A stretch of 64,000 bases of DNA from Photobacterium rosenbergii. Lineage in GTDB: Bacteria; Pseudomonadota; Gammaproteobacteria; Enterobacterales; Vibrionaceae. Both the position numbers and the translations under genes were made by a program. The notes under the pieces are model-generated. The model was not told where the DNA came from and ran no database searches. It worked only from the letters and a program-made list of their open reading frames with translations. This document shows positions 55,112-64,000 of this stretch, one piece after another; the stretch's first letter is position 1; each line of letters starts with the position of its first letter. Location: NCBI RefSeq assembly GCF_003026455.1, contig NZ_PYMB01000002.1:96856-160855 (forward strand). Reading direction: 5' to 3'.

Positions 55112-55453
55112 ATGATGATGAAAAATCTTATGAAGACAGGTCTATTGGGTTTAGCGCTAGGCGGTTCATTGCTTGTTGTCAGCTTAGAGCAAGATGCACC
55201 TCATGCGGGAGAGAATGCGATAGGATATTTCGCTAAGGAAACGACCTCCCAAGAGGGAGTTCGCCAAAACCTACTGGTTGAATCCCAACAACTCTATATG
55301 ACGGAACTGTACCGTGCCCGCGAAAAATTGCAGTTTTTGGGCGAAGAAAACTCAGAGCTGTATCTTTCTATTGAAAATGCGATAGCCCTTAATGAAGAAC
55401 TCTTTGACGATGCTGGATACTGGCGGGCCCATTACATGAACCCGTCTTCGTAG
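55112..55453 (+). CDS. Small secreted or membrane-anchored protein, 113 aa
   Basis: Three ATG codons in a row (55112, 55115, 55118) follow GAGG; 55115 has the best spacing and 55112 is listed as the longest. The N-terminus (NLMKTGLLGLALGGSLLVVS) looks like a signal or anchor, followed by a helical, acidic domain (LLVESQQLYMTELYRAREKL, ENSELYLSIENAIALNEELF) and a short C-terminus. No family is recognised. Confidence 0.65.
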   Translation: MMMKNLMKTGLLGLALGGSLLVVSLEQDAPHAGENAIGYFAKETTSQEGVRQNLLVESQQLYMTELYRAREKLQFLGEENSELYLSIENAIALNEELFDDAGYWRAHYMNPSS

Positions 55454-55472
55454 TCATTACCCAAGCCAAGGT

Positions 55473-56837
55473 TTAGCTTTGGCTGGTTGTCAGCAGATAT
55501 GGTGAGAATATCTCCCGGACATTGACCCTGGCCTTCAGCCTGGCGGCGAGCAGGTACAACCCACCAAGTTTGCGGTGGAAGAAGATCGCATCAGCGGGTG
55601 GGGTATGCCAATAATTCTCTTTCATACTAAGTGCTGTACCGGCATCACGGATCCGGCGTGCTAAATCTGTCTGGCCAAAATCAAAAACACCATCCGTCAT
55701 TATTGGCTCACAGGCTTCCAAGCATAACTCAATGACAGCATCTTGCTGTGAGGAAGTTATGGGTTGGCTGAAAAAGCCTATCTGGCGCAGTGCCGTGTTC
55801 ATCACTGTTTTGTCATGTTCTAGTGCTGCACTGAGTAACAGTTGATAGCCTTGTGAAACATGGGCAGGATAGGCTCGTGTAGCACCGAAATCGAGCAAGA
55901 CAAGTTGTTGAGACTGGTCGTTGTAAAGGAAATTTGCGAAGTTCGGATCGGTCTGCACCAACCTGAAAGAAAACATCTCCTTGAACAATAATTCGAAAGC
56001 AAGCTCCATAACATGGTCGCGGATGTGCTGTGGTTGATTGGTCAGTGACTCAACCGGCAGTCCCTCAACAAATTGCATCGCCAGGATGTTTTCTGTGGTT
56101 AAATCATCAAAGACATCCGGTATTTGGTAACGTGAATCAGGCGAGAGTAGTTGCTTGTATTGCTTAAGGAGATCCGCTTCAAGTTTATAGTCTGCTTCGG
56201 CATGAAGTTGCTTTTTAGCTTCCTCTAGCAAGTCTTGGTAATCGACATCTTTGGGGAGAAGCCCAGAAACCCGAAGTAGCGTCGCAACATTGTCAACATC
56301 ACTATCAATACTCTCTTTGATGCCTGGGTATTGGATCTTGAGCGCAATCTTTTCCCCGCTCCAATTGGTGGCAGAATGGACTTGGCCGATGGAAGCGGCT
56401 GCAACGGGGTAGAATGAAAAGGTTTGAAATCTGTCTTGCCAGTCGATGTCCCATTCATGCTGCAATACGGCGTTAAGTTGGCTGATAGGCATGGCTTTGG
56501 CTTCGGCGCGTAATCGAGCGAGAAGTTCGGTTAACTCTGGTGGCAGTAGATCTCCGGCATCCATTGACAGGAGCTGTCCTACTTTCATTGCGGCCCCGCG
56601 TAACTGGGCTAGCTGCTCGGCAACCCTTTTGGCATTACCAGGAGTGAGCAATAACTCACTGGCTTTGGGACGGTTACCTTGGGCAAGTTGCTTTACCCCC
56701 TCGGTGACCATACTGCCTGCCACCCGGGTTGCTAATGAGCCGAGCTGACCCAGTCTCGATAGCCTTCCTTTGGGCACCTTTGCATACTCTCTAGCTGTTC
56801 CTTGTTTGCCTTTATTGATGATTGTCTCCGTCTTCAT
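55473..56837 (-). CDS. ABC1/UbiB-family atypical kinase
   Basis: A 454-residue protein of the ABC1 (UbiB/AarF/ADCK) family. Features are the N-terminal KxGQ-like motif (MKVGQLLSMDAGDLLPPEL), the A-rich loop (PVAAASIGQVHSA), the ATP Lys in EKIALKIQYPGIK, QTDPNFANFLYND and the metal-binding DFGATRAYP. The family is linked to ubiquinone synthesis or membrane lipid processes; this non-ubi-operon copy is of unknown role. The N-terminus is basic without a membrane anchor. Confidence 0.88.
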   Translation of the reverse strand: MKTETIINKGKQGTAREYAKVPKGRLSRLGQLGSLATRVAGSMVTEGVKQLAQGNRPKASELLLTPGNAKRVAEQLAQLRGAAMKVGQLLSMDAGDLLPPELTELLARLRAEAKAMPISQLNAVLQHEWDIDWQDRFQTFSFYPVAAASIGQVHSATNWSGEKIALKIQYPGIKESIDSDVDNVATLLRVSGLLPKDVDYQDLLEEAKKQLHAEADYKLEADLLKQYKQLLSPDSRYQIPDVFDDLTTENILAMQFVEGLPVESLTNQPQHIRDHVMELAFELLFKEMFSFRLVQTDPNFANFLYNDQSQQLVLLDFGATRAYPAHVSQGYQLLLSAALEHDKTVMNTALRQIGFFSQPITSSQQDAVIELCLEACEPIMTDGVFDFGQTDLARRIRDAGTALSMKENYWHTPPADAIFFHRKLGGLYLLAARLKARVNVREIFSPYLLTTSQS

Positions 56838-56985
56838 ATCTCGCTACCCATTAACCTCATTTACTGAGATTACGTGTTGCTGCCGAACTTAGTTCATATA
56901 GCAAGGTTAACCGGAACGACTAGGAAGTAAATATTATGTGAAGATTAGGCGGTGTGTAGTACTAGCGCCCAGAAATGGATAATAA

Positions 56986-57014
56986 AAAGGCCAGCATGTG
57001 TGATGCTAGCCTTT
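56986..57014 (-). terminator. Terminator of the ECF operon
   Basis: AAAGGCCAGCAT (56986-56997) and ATGCTAGCCTTT (57003-57014) pair with one mismatch. The minus strand has a T tract after it, so it ends the ecf operon after EcfT. Confidence 0.85.
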
Positions 57015-57046
57015 AGAGCATGTTTACTTGGCGTTCATACCAAACG

Positions 57047-57886
57047 TTAGAACGGGTACCAGAAAAGCTGCTCAGCGTGATAGCGGTTGGCGAAACCCAG
57101 CGCCAATATCACTGCGATAGTGAACAATACTGCGAAATCTGCTTTGGCCATCGGCTTAAGGCTGTACCAGCTCCGGCGCTTATGTTGGCCGAAACCACGT
57201 AATGTCATGGCATTTGAGATCACTTCTGCGCGGTCAAGGCTGGAGAAAATCAATGGCCCGAGGATTTTCGCTACGTTTTTGATACGTGTAAACACTGGGG
57301 CATTTTTAGAGATATCAACGCCACGCGCCTGCTGGGCATGCATGATGTTAATGAAGTCCTTGGTGACTTCTGGCAAATAGCGCAATGTTAGGCTAACTGC
57401 ATAGGCGATACGGTAGGGGACGCCTAGCTTGTTTAAGCTCGCCGAAAACTCCGTTGGGTGGGTCGTAAATACAAACACCAAAGCAACGGGGAACATGCTG
57501 AAATATTTCAGTGTGACCGTGACTAAGTAAAACAGGGTTTCCTGAGTGAGTGAATAGTTACCTGGCAGGGTAAGCAACACTGTCTGGGTTCCCATGTACT
57601 CCTCGCCCTGTTGTGGCGCAATCAAGAACATAAACAGCGCGTTGAGCAATAGGACGGTGACCGTACCTGTCATGAGGGTTTTGTAGTTGGCAAATGGCAC
57701 GCGCGAAAGTCGCAGCAATGCAAAGCCGACCAAAATCATGGCAATAATGATACGGACATCAAAGGTCATCAAGACCATGGAGACCCAGGCCATGAACAGG
57801 ATGAACTTGGTGATCCCGTTTAGCGCATGTAGCGGTGAGCCGGTATTGATATAGCTAATACCGAATTTTATCTTATTGGTTTTCAT
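57047..57886 (-). CDS. ecfT: ECF transporter transmembrane protein EcfT
   Basis: A 279-residue EcfT protein with several membrane spans and the two family signatures for ATPase binding, ARGVDI and the second ALTLRGFGQ-like one (ISNAMTLRGFGQ). It links the S component to the ATPase pair. The start ATG (57886) shares a base with the stop of the ATPase gene (TAATG), so the two are coupled. The terminator is just downstream. Confidence 0.93.
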   Translation of the reverse strand: MKTNKIKFGISYINTGSPLHALNGITKFILFMAWVSMVLMTFDVRIIIAMILVGFALLRLSRVPFANYKTLMTGTVTVLLLNALFMFLIAPQQGEEYMGTQTVLLTLPGNYSLTQETLFYLVTVTLKYFSMFPVALVFVFTTHPTEFSASLNKLGVPYRIAYAVSLTLRYLPEVTKDFINIMHAQQARGVDISKNAPVFTRIKNVAKILGPLIFSSLDRAEVISNAMTLRGFGQHKRRSWYSLKPMAKADFAVLFTIAVILALGFANRYHAEQLFWYPF

Positions 57887-59580
57887 TAGTTCGAGCCTGC
57901 CTCATGCTGGATGAAGCAACGGATAAAGTGATCAATACGTTCGATACCCAAGCAGGAAGCCAGTGTATACAAACTTGTGACGGTCAGGTTCGCTTGCTGG
58001 AGTAGAGCCGGTTGGCTAAACACTTCATTGACGGCGGAATCGGCCAACAGTTTGCTGTCAGCGATAACGATAGCGCGCTGGGTGTACTCCAGTACCAAAT
58101 GCATGTCATGGGAGATGATCAAAATGGTGATCCCAAGCTTTTGGTTTAGCTCCTTGATAAAGCTCATCATCGCCGTGTAGTGGTGGTAGTCCTGACCTGC
58201 TGTTGGCTCATCAAGGATCAGCAACTTGGGTTCCAACACCAGAATCGTTGCGATGGTGACACGCTTTTTTTGGCCATAGCTCAACGCGTCGATTGGCCAG
58301 TGGCGATAGCGATCCAAGCCACATAGTTTCAGTGTTTCCAATACCTTGGTTTCAACTTCGGACTCAGCCACCCCACGGTTACGTAAGCCTGAGGCAACCT
58401 CGTCGAAAATCATATGATGGGAAATCATATGGTTCGGGTTCTGCAATACGATGCCAATATCCTGGCTTCGATCGAAGATAGAGCAGGTTGCTAGGTCTCG
58501 GCCTTCAAAGCTGATGCTGCCTGTGTCCGGCTCTAGGACCCCCATGATTAAGCGGGTTATGGTTGATTTCCCTGAACCGTTCTTACCTAAGATAGAGACA
58601 AACTCACCTTGGTTTATGGTAAAGCTGACATTATCGAGGGTCTGGCGATCGCCATCGTATGAATAACTGAGGTCTTTGACCTCGAGTAGGGGGGAGCCCT
58701 GAGTTTCAGTGGTGACTAGGTCACCTTGCTGAAACCAGTCCATAACCTGCGGCTTGAATCGCTCTATATCGAGTGTCGATAGGTAAGCGGGTTTGTCTGC
58801 TTCGTTGATCTCACAACCGGCCGCTTTCAAAGCAGAAAGGTAAAGGGGTTCGCGGATCCCGTGTTTTGCCAACAGTGGGCTGGCTAGCAGTTCGTCTGGT
58901 GTCAGGTTGGCAACGATCTCGCCACGCTCCATTAAGATGATGCGATCAGCCTGACAGTGCAGGACATCTTCAAGGCGGTGCTCGATAATGACTACAGTTT
59001 TGCCCGTTTCGCGGTGCAGGCGATCAATAATCTCGATGGTTGATTTGCCCGTCTTAGGGTCAAGGCTCGCGAGTGGCTCATCAAATAGCAGGATATCGAC
59101 ATCATCGACCATAACACCCGCAAGGGATACTCGTTGCTTTTGGCCACCACTGAGATCGAAAGGAGACAGATGAAGCATATCGTCTAGCTCCATCATTGTT
59201 GCCGTTTCTTCTACCACTTGACGCATTGGGCCTGGAGCCACCATTTGGTTCTCAAGAGCAAAGGCAATATCTTCGCCGATGCTCAAACCAACAAACTGAC
59301 CATCGGTGTCTTGCAGTACCGTACCAACCATGCCAGTACACTGGTGAAGATCCATGTTCTGGGTTTCTTTGCCATTGATTTTCAGGCTGCCAGTAATATC
59401 ACCCTTTACCGAGAATGGGATCAAACCATTTAGGCATTGGCCCAAGGTGGATTTGCCGCTACCGCTTGGTCCGACAATGACAACTTTCTCACCCTGATTA
59501 ATGGTCAGGTTGATGTTTTTTAGGGTTGGCTTTTGTAGCGCCCAATATTTGAATGAGAAGTCTGTAAACTGGATGGACAT
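57886..59580 (-). CDS. ECF transporter double ATPase (EcfA-EcfA')
   Basis: A 564-residue protein with two ABC ATPase domains in one chain. Domain 1 has Walker A GPSGSGKST (about residues 37-45), signature LSGGQKQR and Walker B ILLFDEP; domain 2 has Walker A GKNGSGKST (about 335-343), signature LSYGQKKR and LLILDEP. In most bacteria these are separate proteins, but fused forms occur in the Vibrio type. It powers uptake together with EcfT and the S component. It starts three bases after the S component stop. Confidence 0.92.
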   Translation of the reverse strand: MSIQFTDFSFKYWALQKPTLKNINLTINQGEKVVIVGPSGSGKSTLGQCLNGLIPFSVKGDITGSLKINGKETQNMDLHQCTGMVGTVLQDTDGQFVGLSIGEDIAFALENQMVAPGPMRQVVEETATMMELDDMLHLSPFDLSGGQKQRVSLAGVMVDDVDILLFDEPLASLDPKTGKSTIEIIDRLHRETGKTVVIIEHRLEDVLHCQADRIILMERGEIVANLTPDELLASPLLAKHGIREPLYLSALKAAGCEINEADKPAYLSTLDIERFKPQVMDWFQQGDLVTTETQGSPLLEVKDLSYSYDGDRQTLDNVSFTINQGEFVSILGKNGSGKSTITRLIMGVLEPDTGSISFEGRDLATCSIFDRSQDIGIVLQNPNHMISHHMIFDEVASGLRNRGVAESEVETKVLETLKLCGLDRYRHWPIDALSYGQKKRVTIATILVLEPKLLILDEPTAGQDYHHYTAMMSFIKELNQKLGITILIISHDMHLVLEYTQRAIVIADSKLLADSAVNEVFSQPALLQQANLTVTSLYTLASCLGIERIDHFIRCFIQHEAGSN

Positions 59581-59583
59581 CGT

Positions 59584-60135
59584 TTATTCGGCCTCGATCA
59601 AGTTGTAGCTTTGTTGCTTGCGTTTGGCGACGGCAGTCAGGATAAAGTGGCCGACAATTGCAATCAGCACGGTGTTACCGGCAGCAATGATAGTTAGCTG
59701 CGCCAAAACCTTGGTAAATGGTTCGGCATAGAGGACGGCGTCAAGAAAAGCAGAGCAGCCATAGCCGACGACATTACCGATGAAAGCAAGGATAACGAAT
59801 AGGCAGAAGTCGAGCTTGGAGAACAGCCCTTTTTCGATTCGTTCTTTGGTGATTTTTGGATAAAAGCCAATAACTAGGCCCACAATACCTGAGCCGAGTA
59901 CCCAGGTGACCCATACGCCCCAACCAGCAAAAAGGTCGGTCACCCAGTGGCCGATGAAACCGACAAGAAAGCCGACCAGAGGGCCGAAAAGCACCCCGAA
60001 CAAGGCAAGTACTGCCATTGCGGGTTTGAGAGTGGTATTTGCGAAGACAGGAATACCAAACATAGGTAGACCACCAATACCATATAAGGCTGCACCGATT
60101 GCGATGAGCACAACTGTCTTGGCAGAGAGATTCAT
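59584..60135 (-). CDS. ECF transporter S component (UPF0397)
   Basis: ATG 60135 (183 residues) behind AAAAGG is the chosen start, giving [20 protein letters not shown]; a longer in-frame opening to 60297 adds 54 residues, seven of them Cys. The membrane protein has about six helices, with [17 protein letters not shown] a UPF0397 signature. It is the substrate-binding part of the ECF transporter. Substrate unknown: the MetJ-like site upstream suggests a methionine-linked compound, whereas similar operons elsewhere carry thiamine precursors. Confidence 0.9.
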   Translation of the reverse strand: MNLSAKTVVLIAIGAALYGIGGLPMFGIPVFANTTLKPAMAVLALFGVLFGPLVGFLVGFIGHWVTDLFAGWGVWVTWVLGSGIVGLVIGFYPKITKERIEKGLFSKLDFCLFVILAFIGNVVGYGCSAFLDAVLYAEPFTKVLAQLTIIAAGNTVLIAIVGHFILTAVAKRKQQSYNLIEAE

Positions 60136-60205
60136 GACATAACCTTTTAAAGCTCTTGGGTATTTGCTTGTACATTGCCGGCCACAAGGCTGCTTCGCGA
60201 TATCC

Positions 60206-60235
60206 AAAAGAAAACCCACATTACGTGTCGGGTTT
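60206..60235 (-). terminator. Leader terminator (attenuator candidate) before the ECF operon
   Basis: On the minus strand, AAACCC (60235-60230) pairs with GGGTTT (60217-60212), with an inner ACA/TGT pairing, and is followed by TTTTCTTTT (60214-60206). It lies about 70 bp before the S component start, inside the leader, so it may stop transcription before the operon. Confidence 0.55.
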
Positions 60236-60263
60236 GTACTGCAAAAATCCATATTTAAGCAAG

Positions 60264-60284
60264 AGCAGTTATGCCGGCAGGCAT
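60264..60284 (-). other. Perfect 7-bp leader hairpin of the ECF operon
   Basis: TTATGCC and GGCATAA separated by TGCC form a strong hairpin in the leader, upstream of the terminator hairpin. Coordinates are approximate to a few bases. It could be part of a regulatory RNA structure. Confidence 0.4.
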
Positions 60285-60328
60285 AAGGACGCGCCATAAT
60301 ACATGAACAAGGAACAGAAAGGAAACCT

Positions 60329-60344
60329 CTACATCTAGACGTCT
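60329..60344. promoter_or_regulatory. MetJ-like tandem box before the ECF operon
   Basis: The plus strand reads CTACATCTAGACGTCT, which matches two tandem MetJ boxes (AGACGTCT twice) at 13 of 16 positions, the second box perfectly. It lies about 193 bp before the S component start. MetJ with SAM would repress the operon. Confidence 0.58.
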
Positions 60345-61033
60345 AACTCTTAGCCAGATCTGCCTTTCCTGCTGTTGAGGTGAACATTGCCGAACATTAT
60401 TACGTAGTAAAAAGGGTGTTGCATGAACAATGAGTTACAGCAACAGGTGCAGATGAGAGTTTTTCTACGGCTTGCCTTTTTAAATAGGCAGTGATGAGCA
60501 ATACTTTATACAAGAGAGTCATTTTTATCTTGGCCTTCAAAATTGACTCCCCAACAGAAGGAGAGGTATCTCGAAAGGTAGAATATAGCGGTGCAGTTTT
60601 TTGCAAATGATTTTTGTAGCTTGCCGAAAAAACAGCAAATTGTAGTAAGTAATTGCTTTTTTTAAGCTTTGGTGAAAAAAATATAAATAGACACTACTTA
60701 TGGATAGTTGATTTAACTTATTGATTGTCACAATATTATGACAGCTTAGAGCTATCTTTTTGAGATAAATCTAACTAATTGGATAACATGAATATTTCAC
60801 TTTATTTTTTTCGAAATATAGTAAATACTGCTGTCCGAGCTATTTTATTTTGAAGCTTGTAAAAATTGACAAATCATTGTTTTGTCAAGTCTTAACTTAC
60901 CGCGAAAACATGCGCTGTTACACAGAAACTGCATGAGATCCGATGGGAAGTTAAGGTAGAATTGGGTAATATCAGTAACAGCTATCCCGCCATCTCGGCT
61001 GGGTGCAGAGCCAAATCATATTGGAGATACAGC
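60345..61033. other. Intergenic region ECF operon / varA
   Basis: About 690 AT-rich bases between divergent units. A 23-codon plus-strand frame (60423-60494) with a weak ribosome site could be chance. I see no known small RNA. The varA promoter must lie at its right end. Confidence 0.4.
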
Positions 61034-61678
61034 TTGATTAATGTATTCCTTGTAGATGATCACGAACTGGTTCGCACAGGGATCCGACGTCTGCTTGAAG
61101 ACGTCCGTGGTATAAAAGTGGTAGGGGAAGCCGACAGTGGTGAAGAAGCCGTAAAGTGGTGCCGTAACTCGCATGCGGACATCATTCTTATGGATATGAA
61201 CATGCCTGGTATCGGTGGCCTTGAAGCGACACGTAAAATTTTGCGCTTTAGTCCTGATGTCAAAATTATCGTTTTGACGATTCATACAGAAAACCCGTTC
61301 CCGACCAAGGTGATGCAGGCAGGCGCAGCAGGTTACCTAACCAAAGGTGCCGGCCCTGACGAAATGATTAATGCAATCCGTATGGTCAACAGCGGGCAGC
61401 GTTATATTTCACCAGAAATTGCGCAACAGATGGCATTGAGCCAGTTTGCTCCGGATTCAGAGAACCCTTTCAAAGATCTTTCTGAGCGTGAACTTCAGAT
61501 TATGATGATGATCACCAAAGGCCAGAAAGTGACCGATATTTCAGAACAACTGAACCTGAGCCCGAAGACTGTAAACAGTTACCGTTACCGTCTATTTAAC
61601 AAGCTGGACATCAATGGTGATGTTGAGTTGACCCACCTTGCAATTCGCCACGGAATGTTAGACACAGAGACGTTGTAG
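61034..61678 (+). CDS. uvrY: Response regulator VarA/UvrY (GacA-type)
   Basis: I choose TTG 61034 (214 residues), which has GGAG 7 bases before it and gives the family N-terminus [20 protein letters not shown]; the longer frame adds 24 residues. The receiver domain has the acidic pair at 9-10 and D54 in [13 protein letters not shown]; the C-terminal LuxR helix-turn-helix has [20 protein letters not shown] and [12 protein letters not shown]. With its sensor kinase it drives Csr small RNAs and virulence or stationary genes. The stop overlaps the GTG of uvrC by one base. Confidence 0.96.
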   Translation: MINVFLVDDHELVRTGIRRLLEDVRGIKVVGEADSGEEAVKWCRNSHADIILMDMNMPGIGGLEATRKILRFSPDVKIIVLTIHTENPFPTKVMQAGAAGYLTKGAGPDEMINAIRMVNSGQRYISPEIAQQMALSQFAPDSENPFKDLSERELQIMMMITKGQKVTDISEQLNLSPKTVNSYRYRLFNKLDINGDVELTHLAIRHGMLDTETL

Positions 61679-63510
61679 TGTCGGAACAGTTTGACGCAAA
61701 AAGTTTTCTAAAAACAGTAACTCATCAGCCAGGTGTATACCGAATGTATGACTTGGCCGATGAGGTTATCTATGTTGGAAAGGCCAAAGATCTTAAAAAG
61801 CGCCTTTCCAGTTACTTCCGGGCCAATGTGGCCGGGGAGAAAACCAGAGCACTGGTTAAAAATATCGCCAAGGTCGATGTCACCGTTACCCATACAGAAA
61901 CGGAAGCGCTGATCCTTGAGCACAACTACATCAAGCTATACCTGCCTAAATATAATGTCCTGCTCCGGGACGATAAGTCATATCCCTATATTTTCCTCAG
62001 TGCTTCTGCTCATCCGCGCCTGTCGATGCACCGGGGTGCCAAGAAGCGCAAAGGTGAGTATTTCGGGCCATATCCAGATGGTGGGGCCGTTAGGGAAAGC
62101 TTGCACCTGCTCCAGAAAATCTTCCCAATCCGTCAGTGTGAAGACTCGGTATATGCTAACCGCAGTCGCCCTTGCCTGATGTATCAGATTGGCCGCTGCT
62201 TGGGGCCGTGTGTCAAAGGATTGGTGAGCGACGAAGATTACGAAGAGCAGGTTAATTATGTCCGGATGTTCCTAAAGGGCAAGGACCGGCAGGTGATCAC
62301 GTCGATGGTCGAGAAAATGGAGCTGGCCAGCCAGCAACTAGCATTCGAGAAAGCGGCGACTTACCGTGATCAGATCCAGGCACTAAGGCGTGTGCAGGAG
62401 CAACAGTTCGTTAGCCATGATAGTGACGATGATCTTGATGTTGTTGGTATTGCCTATGAAAACGGCATGGCGTGTATCCATGCACTCTATATCCGGCAGG
62501 GTAAAATCCTCGGTAGCCGAAGCTATTTCCCGAAAATGCCGGTTGATGCTGAGATCACCGAGGTGCTATCGAGTTTTGTCTCCCAGTTCTACCTCAATCA
62601 GGCTGAGGGAAGGGTTATACCGAGTGAAATCCTATTGGGGGAAGCGCTTGGTGACGAACAGGCGGTGATTGCTGAGACGTTGACGGAGTTGGCAGGCCGC
62701 AAGATTGTTATTAAATCCAGCACGCGTGGTAATAAAGCCAAGTTCCAACGTTTGGCGCAAACCAATGCCAGAACAGCACTGACGAGTAAGCTGAGCCACC
62801 GGATGACTGTTCATCAACGTTTCACTGCCTTGCGCGAAGCGCTACAGCTTAATCGCCTTGAACGGATGGAATGTTTTGATATTAGCCACACCATGGGGGA
62901 AAAGACAGTTGCCTCTTGTGTTGTGTTTAACCAAGATGGGCCATTGAAGCAAGAGTATCGTCGCTATAACATTTCAGGTATTACCGGCGGTGATGATTAT
63001 GCTGCTATGGCACAGGCTTTAGAGCGTAGGTATGGCTCACAAGTCGATCCGGATAGAATTCCTGATATTATTTTTATCGATGGGGGTAGAGGTCAGCTGT
63101 CAAGAGCGTATGATGTAGTTAACCCATTGATGGCTGAGTGGCCTAAGCGCTCGATCCTCGTGGGTGTAGCCAAGGGGACCACCCGTAAGCCGGGGTTGGA
63201 AACTTTGCTGCTGACAACAGGTGAAGAATTTTCGATGCCTGCAGACTCCCCAGCGTTGCATTTAATTCAACATATCAGGGATGAGAGTCACAATCATGCA
63301 ATCAGTGGTCACCGTGCCCAGCGTGCAAAAGTGAGAAAACGTAGTGCCTTGGAAGACATCGAGGGGATTGGCCCGAAACGTCGCCAAGCATTGCTCAAGT
63401 ATATGGGTGGCTTACAGGAACTGAAGAAAGCTAGCAGAGAAGAAATCGCTAAGGTGCCAGGCATCAGTCGTGCCATGGCAGAAAAAATTTATGACGCGCT
63501 GAATCATTAG
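61678..63510 (+). CDS. uvrC: Excinuclease ABC subunit UvrC
   Basis: A 610-residue nuclease that makes both incisions in nucleotide excision repair. GIY-YIG domain at the N-terminus ([20 protein letters not shown]), UVR motif in the middle ([20 protein letters not shown]), RNase H-like endonuclease domain with [19 protein letters not shown] and [12 protein letters not shown], and C-terminal helix-hairpin-helix ([19 protein letters not shown]). GTG 61678 overlaps the uvrY stop. It is followed by pgsA. Confidence 0.97.
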   Translation: MSEQFDAKSFLKTVTHQPGVYRMYDLADEVIYVGKAKDLKKRLSSYFRANVAGEKTRALVKNIAKVDVTVTHTETEALILEHNYIKLYLPKYNVLLRDDKSYPYIFLSASAHPRLSMHRGAKKRKGEYFGPYPDGGAVRESLHLLQKIFPIRQCEDSVYANRSRPCLMYQIGRCLGPCVKGLVSDEDYEEQVNYVRMFLKGKDRQVITSMVEKMELASQQLAFEKAATYRDQIQALRRVQEQQFVSHDSDDDLDVVGIAYENGMACIHALYIRQGKILGSRSYFPKMPVDAEITEVLSSFVSQFYLNQAEGRVIPSEILLGEALGDEQAVIAETLTELAGRKIVIKSSTRGNKAKFQRLAQTNARTALTSKLSHRMTVHQRFTALREALQLNRLERMECFDISHTMGEKTVASCVVFNQDGPLKQEYRRYNISGITGGDDYAAMAQALERRYGSQVDPDRIPDIIFIDGGRGQLSRAYDVVNPLMAEWPKRSILVGVAKGTTRKPGLETLLLTTGEEFSMPADSPALHLIQHIRDESHNHAISGHRAQRAKVRKRSALEDIEGIGPKRRQALLKYMGGLQELKKASREEIAKVPGISRAMAEKIYDALNH

Positions 63511-63548
63511 GCCAGCGTGGTACATCTACACAATAAGAACGAACAATT

Positions 63549-64000
63549 ATGCGTTTAACAATTCCGAACATCCTAAGCTTCATACGGTTAATTTTGATTC
63601 CATTTTTTGTGATCACCTTTTACCTACCGTATAGCTGGTCCCCATTTGCAACAGCTTTGATTTTCCTGGTAGCCGGTATTACTGATTGGTTTGATGGCTA
63701 CCTGGCCCGAAAGTTGAACCAGACGACCCGCTTTGGTGCTTTTATCGACCCTGTGGCGGATAAAGTGATGGTTGCAGCGGCTATGGTGCTTGTCGTTGAA
63801 CACTTCAATTCCGTATGGGTAACTATTCCTGCGATTACCATGATTGGTCGCGAGATCATCATTTCGGCCCTACGTGAGTGGATGGCCGAGCTTGGCAAGC
63901 GTTCCAGCGTTGCAGTGTCTTGGGTCGGCAAGGTGAAGACCGGTGCCCAGATGGTCGCATTGCTGCTCTTGCTATGGCATCCGAATGAGTGGTTGGTGTG
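63549..64000 (+). CDS. pgsA: Phosphatidylglycerophosphate synthase PgsA (partial)
   Basis: ATG 63549 ([20 protein letters not shown]) runs off the window after about 150 codons. The CDP-alcohol phosphatidyltransferase motif DG-x2-AR-x8-G-x3-D-x3-D is visible as DWFDGYLAR followed by [12 protein letters not shown]. It makes phosphatidylglycerophosphate from CDP-diacylglycerol in the inner membrane. uvrY-uvrC-pgsA order is classic in gammaproteobacteria. Confidence 0.95.
   Translation, partial: MRLTIPNILSFIRLILIPFFVITFYLPYSWSPFATALIFLVAGITDWFDGYLARKLNQTTRFGAFIDPVADKVMVAAAMVLVVEHFNSVWVTIPAITMIGREIIISALREWMAELGKRSSVAVSWVGKVKTGAQMVALLLLLWHPNEWLV

Noticed and set aside
60400-60606. 68-codon minus-strand frame upstream of varA
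   Set aside because: No ribosome site and low-complexity translation in an AT-rich region.
1-64000. tRNA or rRNA genes, CRISPR arrays, insertion sequences, prophage genes
   Set aside because: No cloverleaf-like or repeat-spacer structures, and no transposase, integrase or phage structural frame seen on either strand. Eye inspection could miss a degenerate element.

Overview
The window is about 64 kb of chromosome from a gammaproteobacterium of the Vibrionaceae. The close relatives I recall for the encoded proteins (a VarA/UvrY regulator with a TTG start, a VF530-type protein, a UPF0397 ECF component, DUF2982, YheO-type regulator) and the moderate GC content point to Photobacterium or a near relative. 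The genus is an inference. Coding density is high. I saw no tRNA, rRNA, CRISPR array, insertion sequence or prophage.

Layout. 1-3.4 kb: a Dcu-type C4-dicarboxylate carrier cut by the window edge, a TauE/SafE-type exporter, and LysR and MarR regulators. 3.5-8.6 kb: a probable iron operon behind a strong Fur box (imelysin, di-heme DUF1111 protein, lipoprotein imelysin, DUF1513 protein). 8.7-12.0 kb: the ldtD-mepK-gloC trio (ycbBKL synteny). 12.1-17.5 kb: a hexose-phosphate uptake locus in the order uhpT, uhpA, uhpB, uhpC, with a CRP-like site and repeated motifs before uhpT. 17.5-31.2 kb: mixed metabolism and regulation, including aspC, an SLC45-type sugar carrier with a consensus CRP site, an enoyl-CoA hydratase, thiM-thiE, yehS, asnS, a GNAT enzyme and an AraC regulator, with a probable remnant of a chemotaxis receptor at 29.4-29.6 kb. 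31.3-36.5 kb: a very large lipoprotein, queE and mlc. 36.6-42.4 kb: a LON-domain protein and the divergent biotin locus bioA / bioB-F-C-D around a BirA operator. 42.5-50.9 kb: small and hypothetical proteins, htpX, a carrier translated together with a tiny Cys/His-rich protein, a PQQ-type sugar dehydrogenase, and a MocR regulator divergent from an EamA exporter. 50.9-55.5 kb: a cystine/CoA-disulfide module (disulfide reductase, TcyP carrier, YheO-like regulator). 55.5-60.3 kb: an ABC1 kinase-like protein and a complete ECF transporter operon (S component, double ATPase, EcfT). Its leader carries a MetJ-like operator and a terminator hairpin. 61.0-64 kb: uvrY/varA-uvrC-pgsA, the last cut by the window edge.

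The most interesting parts are the Fur-box iron operon with two unequal imelysins, the doubly controlled ECF leader, the chemoreceptor remnant, the H1-like tail fused to a winged-helix-like domain at 18.6 kb, and the tiny Cys/His protein coupled to a carrier at 46.8-47.0 kb. Many genes have a better start than the longest reading frame. I chose starts by Shine-Dalgarno spacing and family length and say so in each entry.
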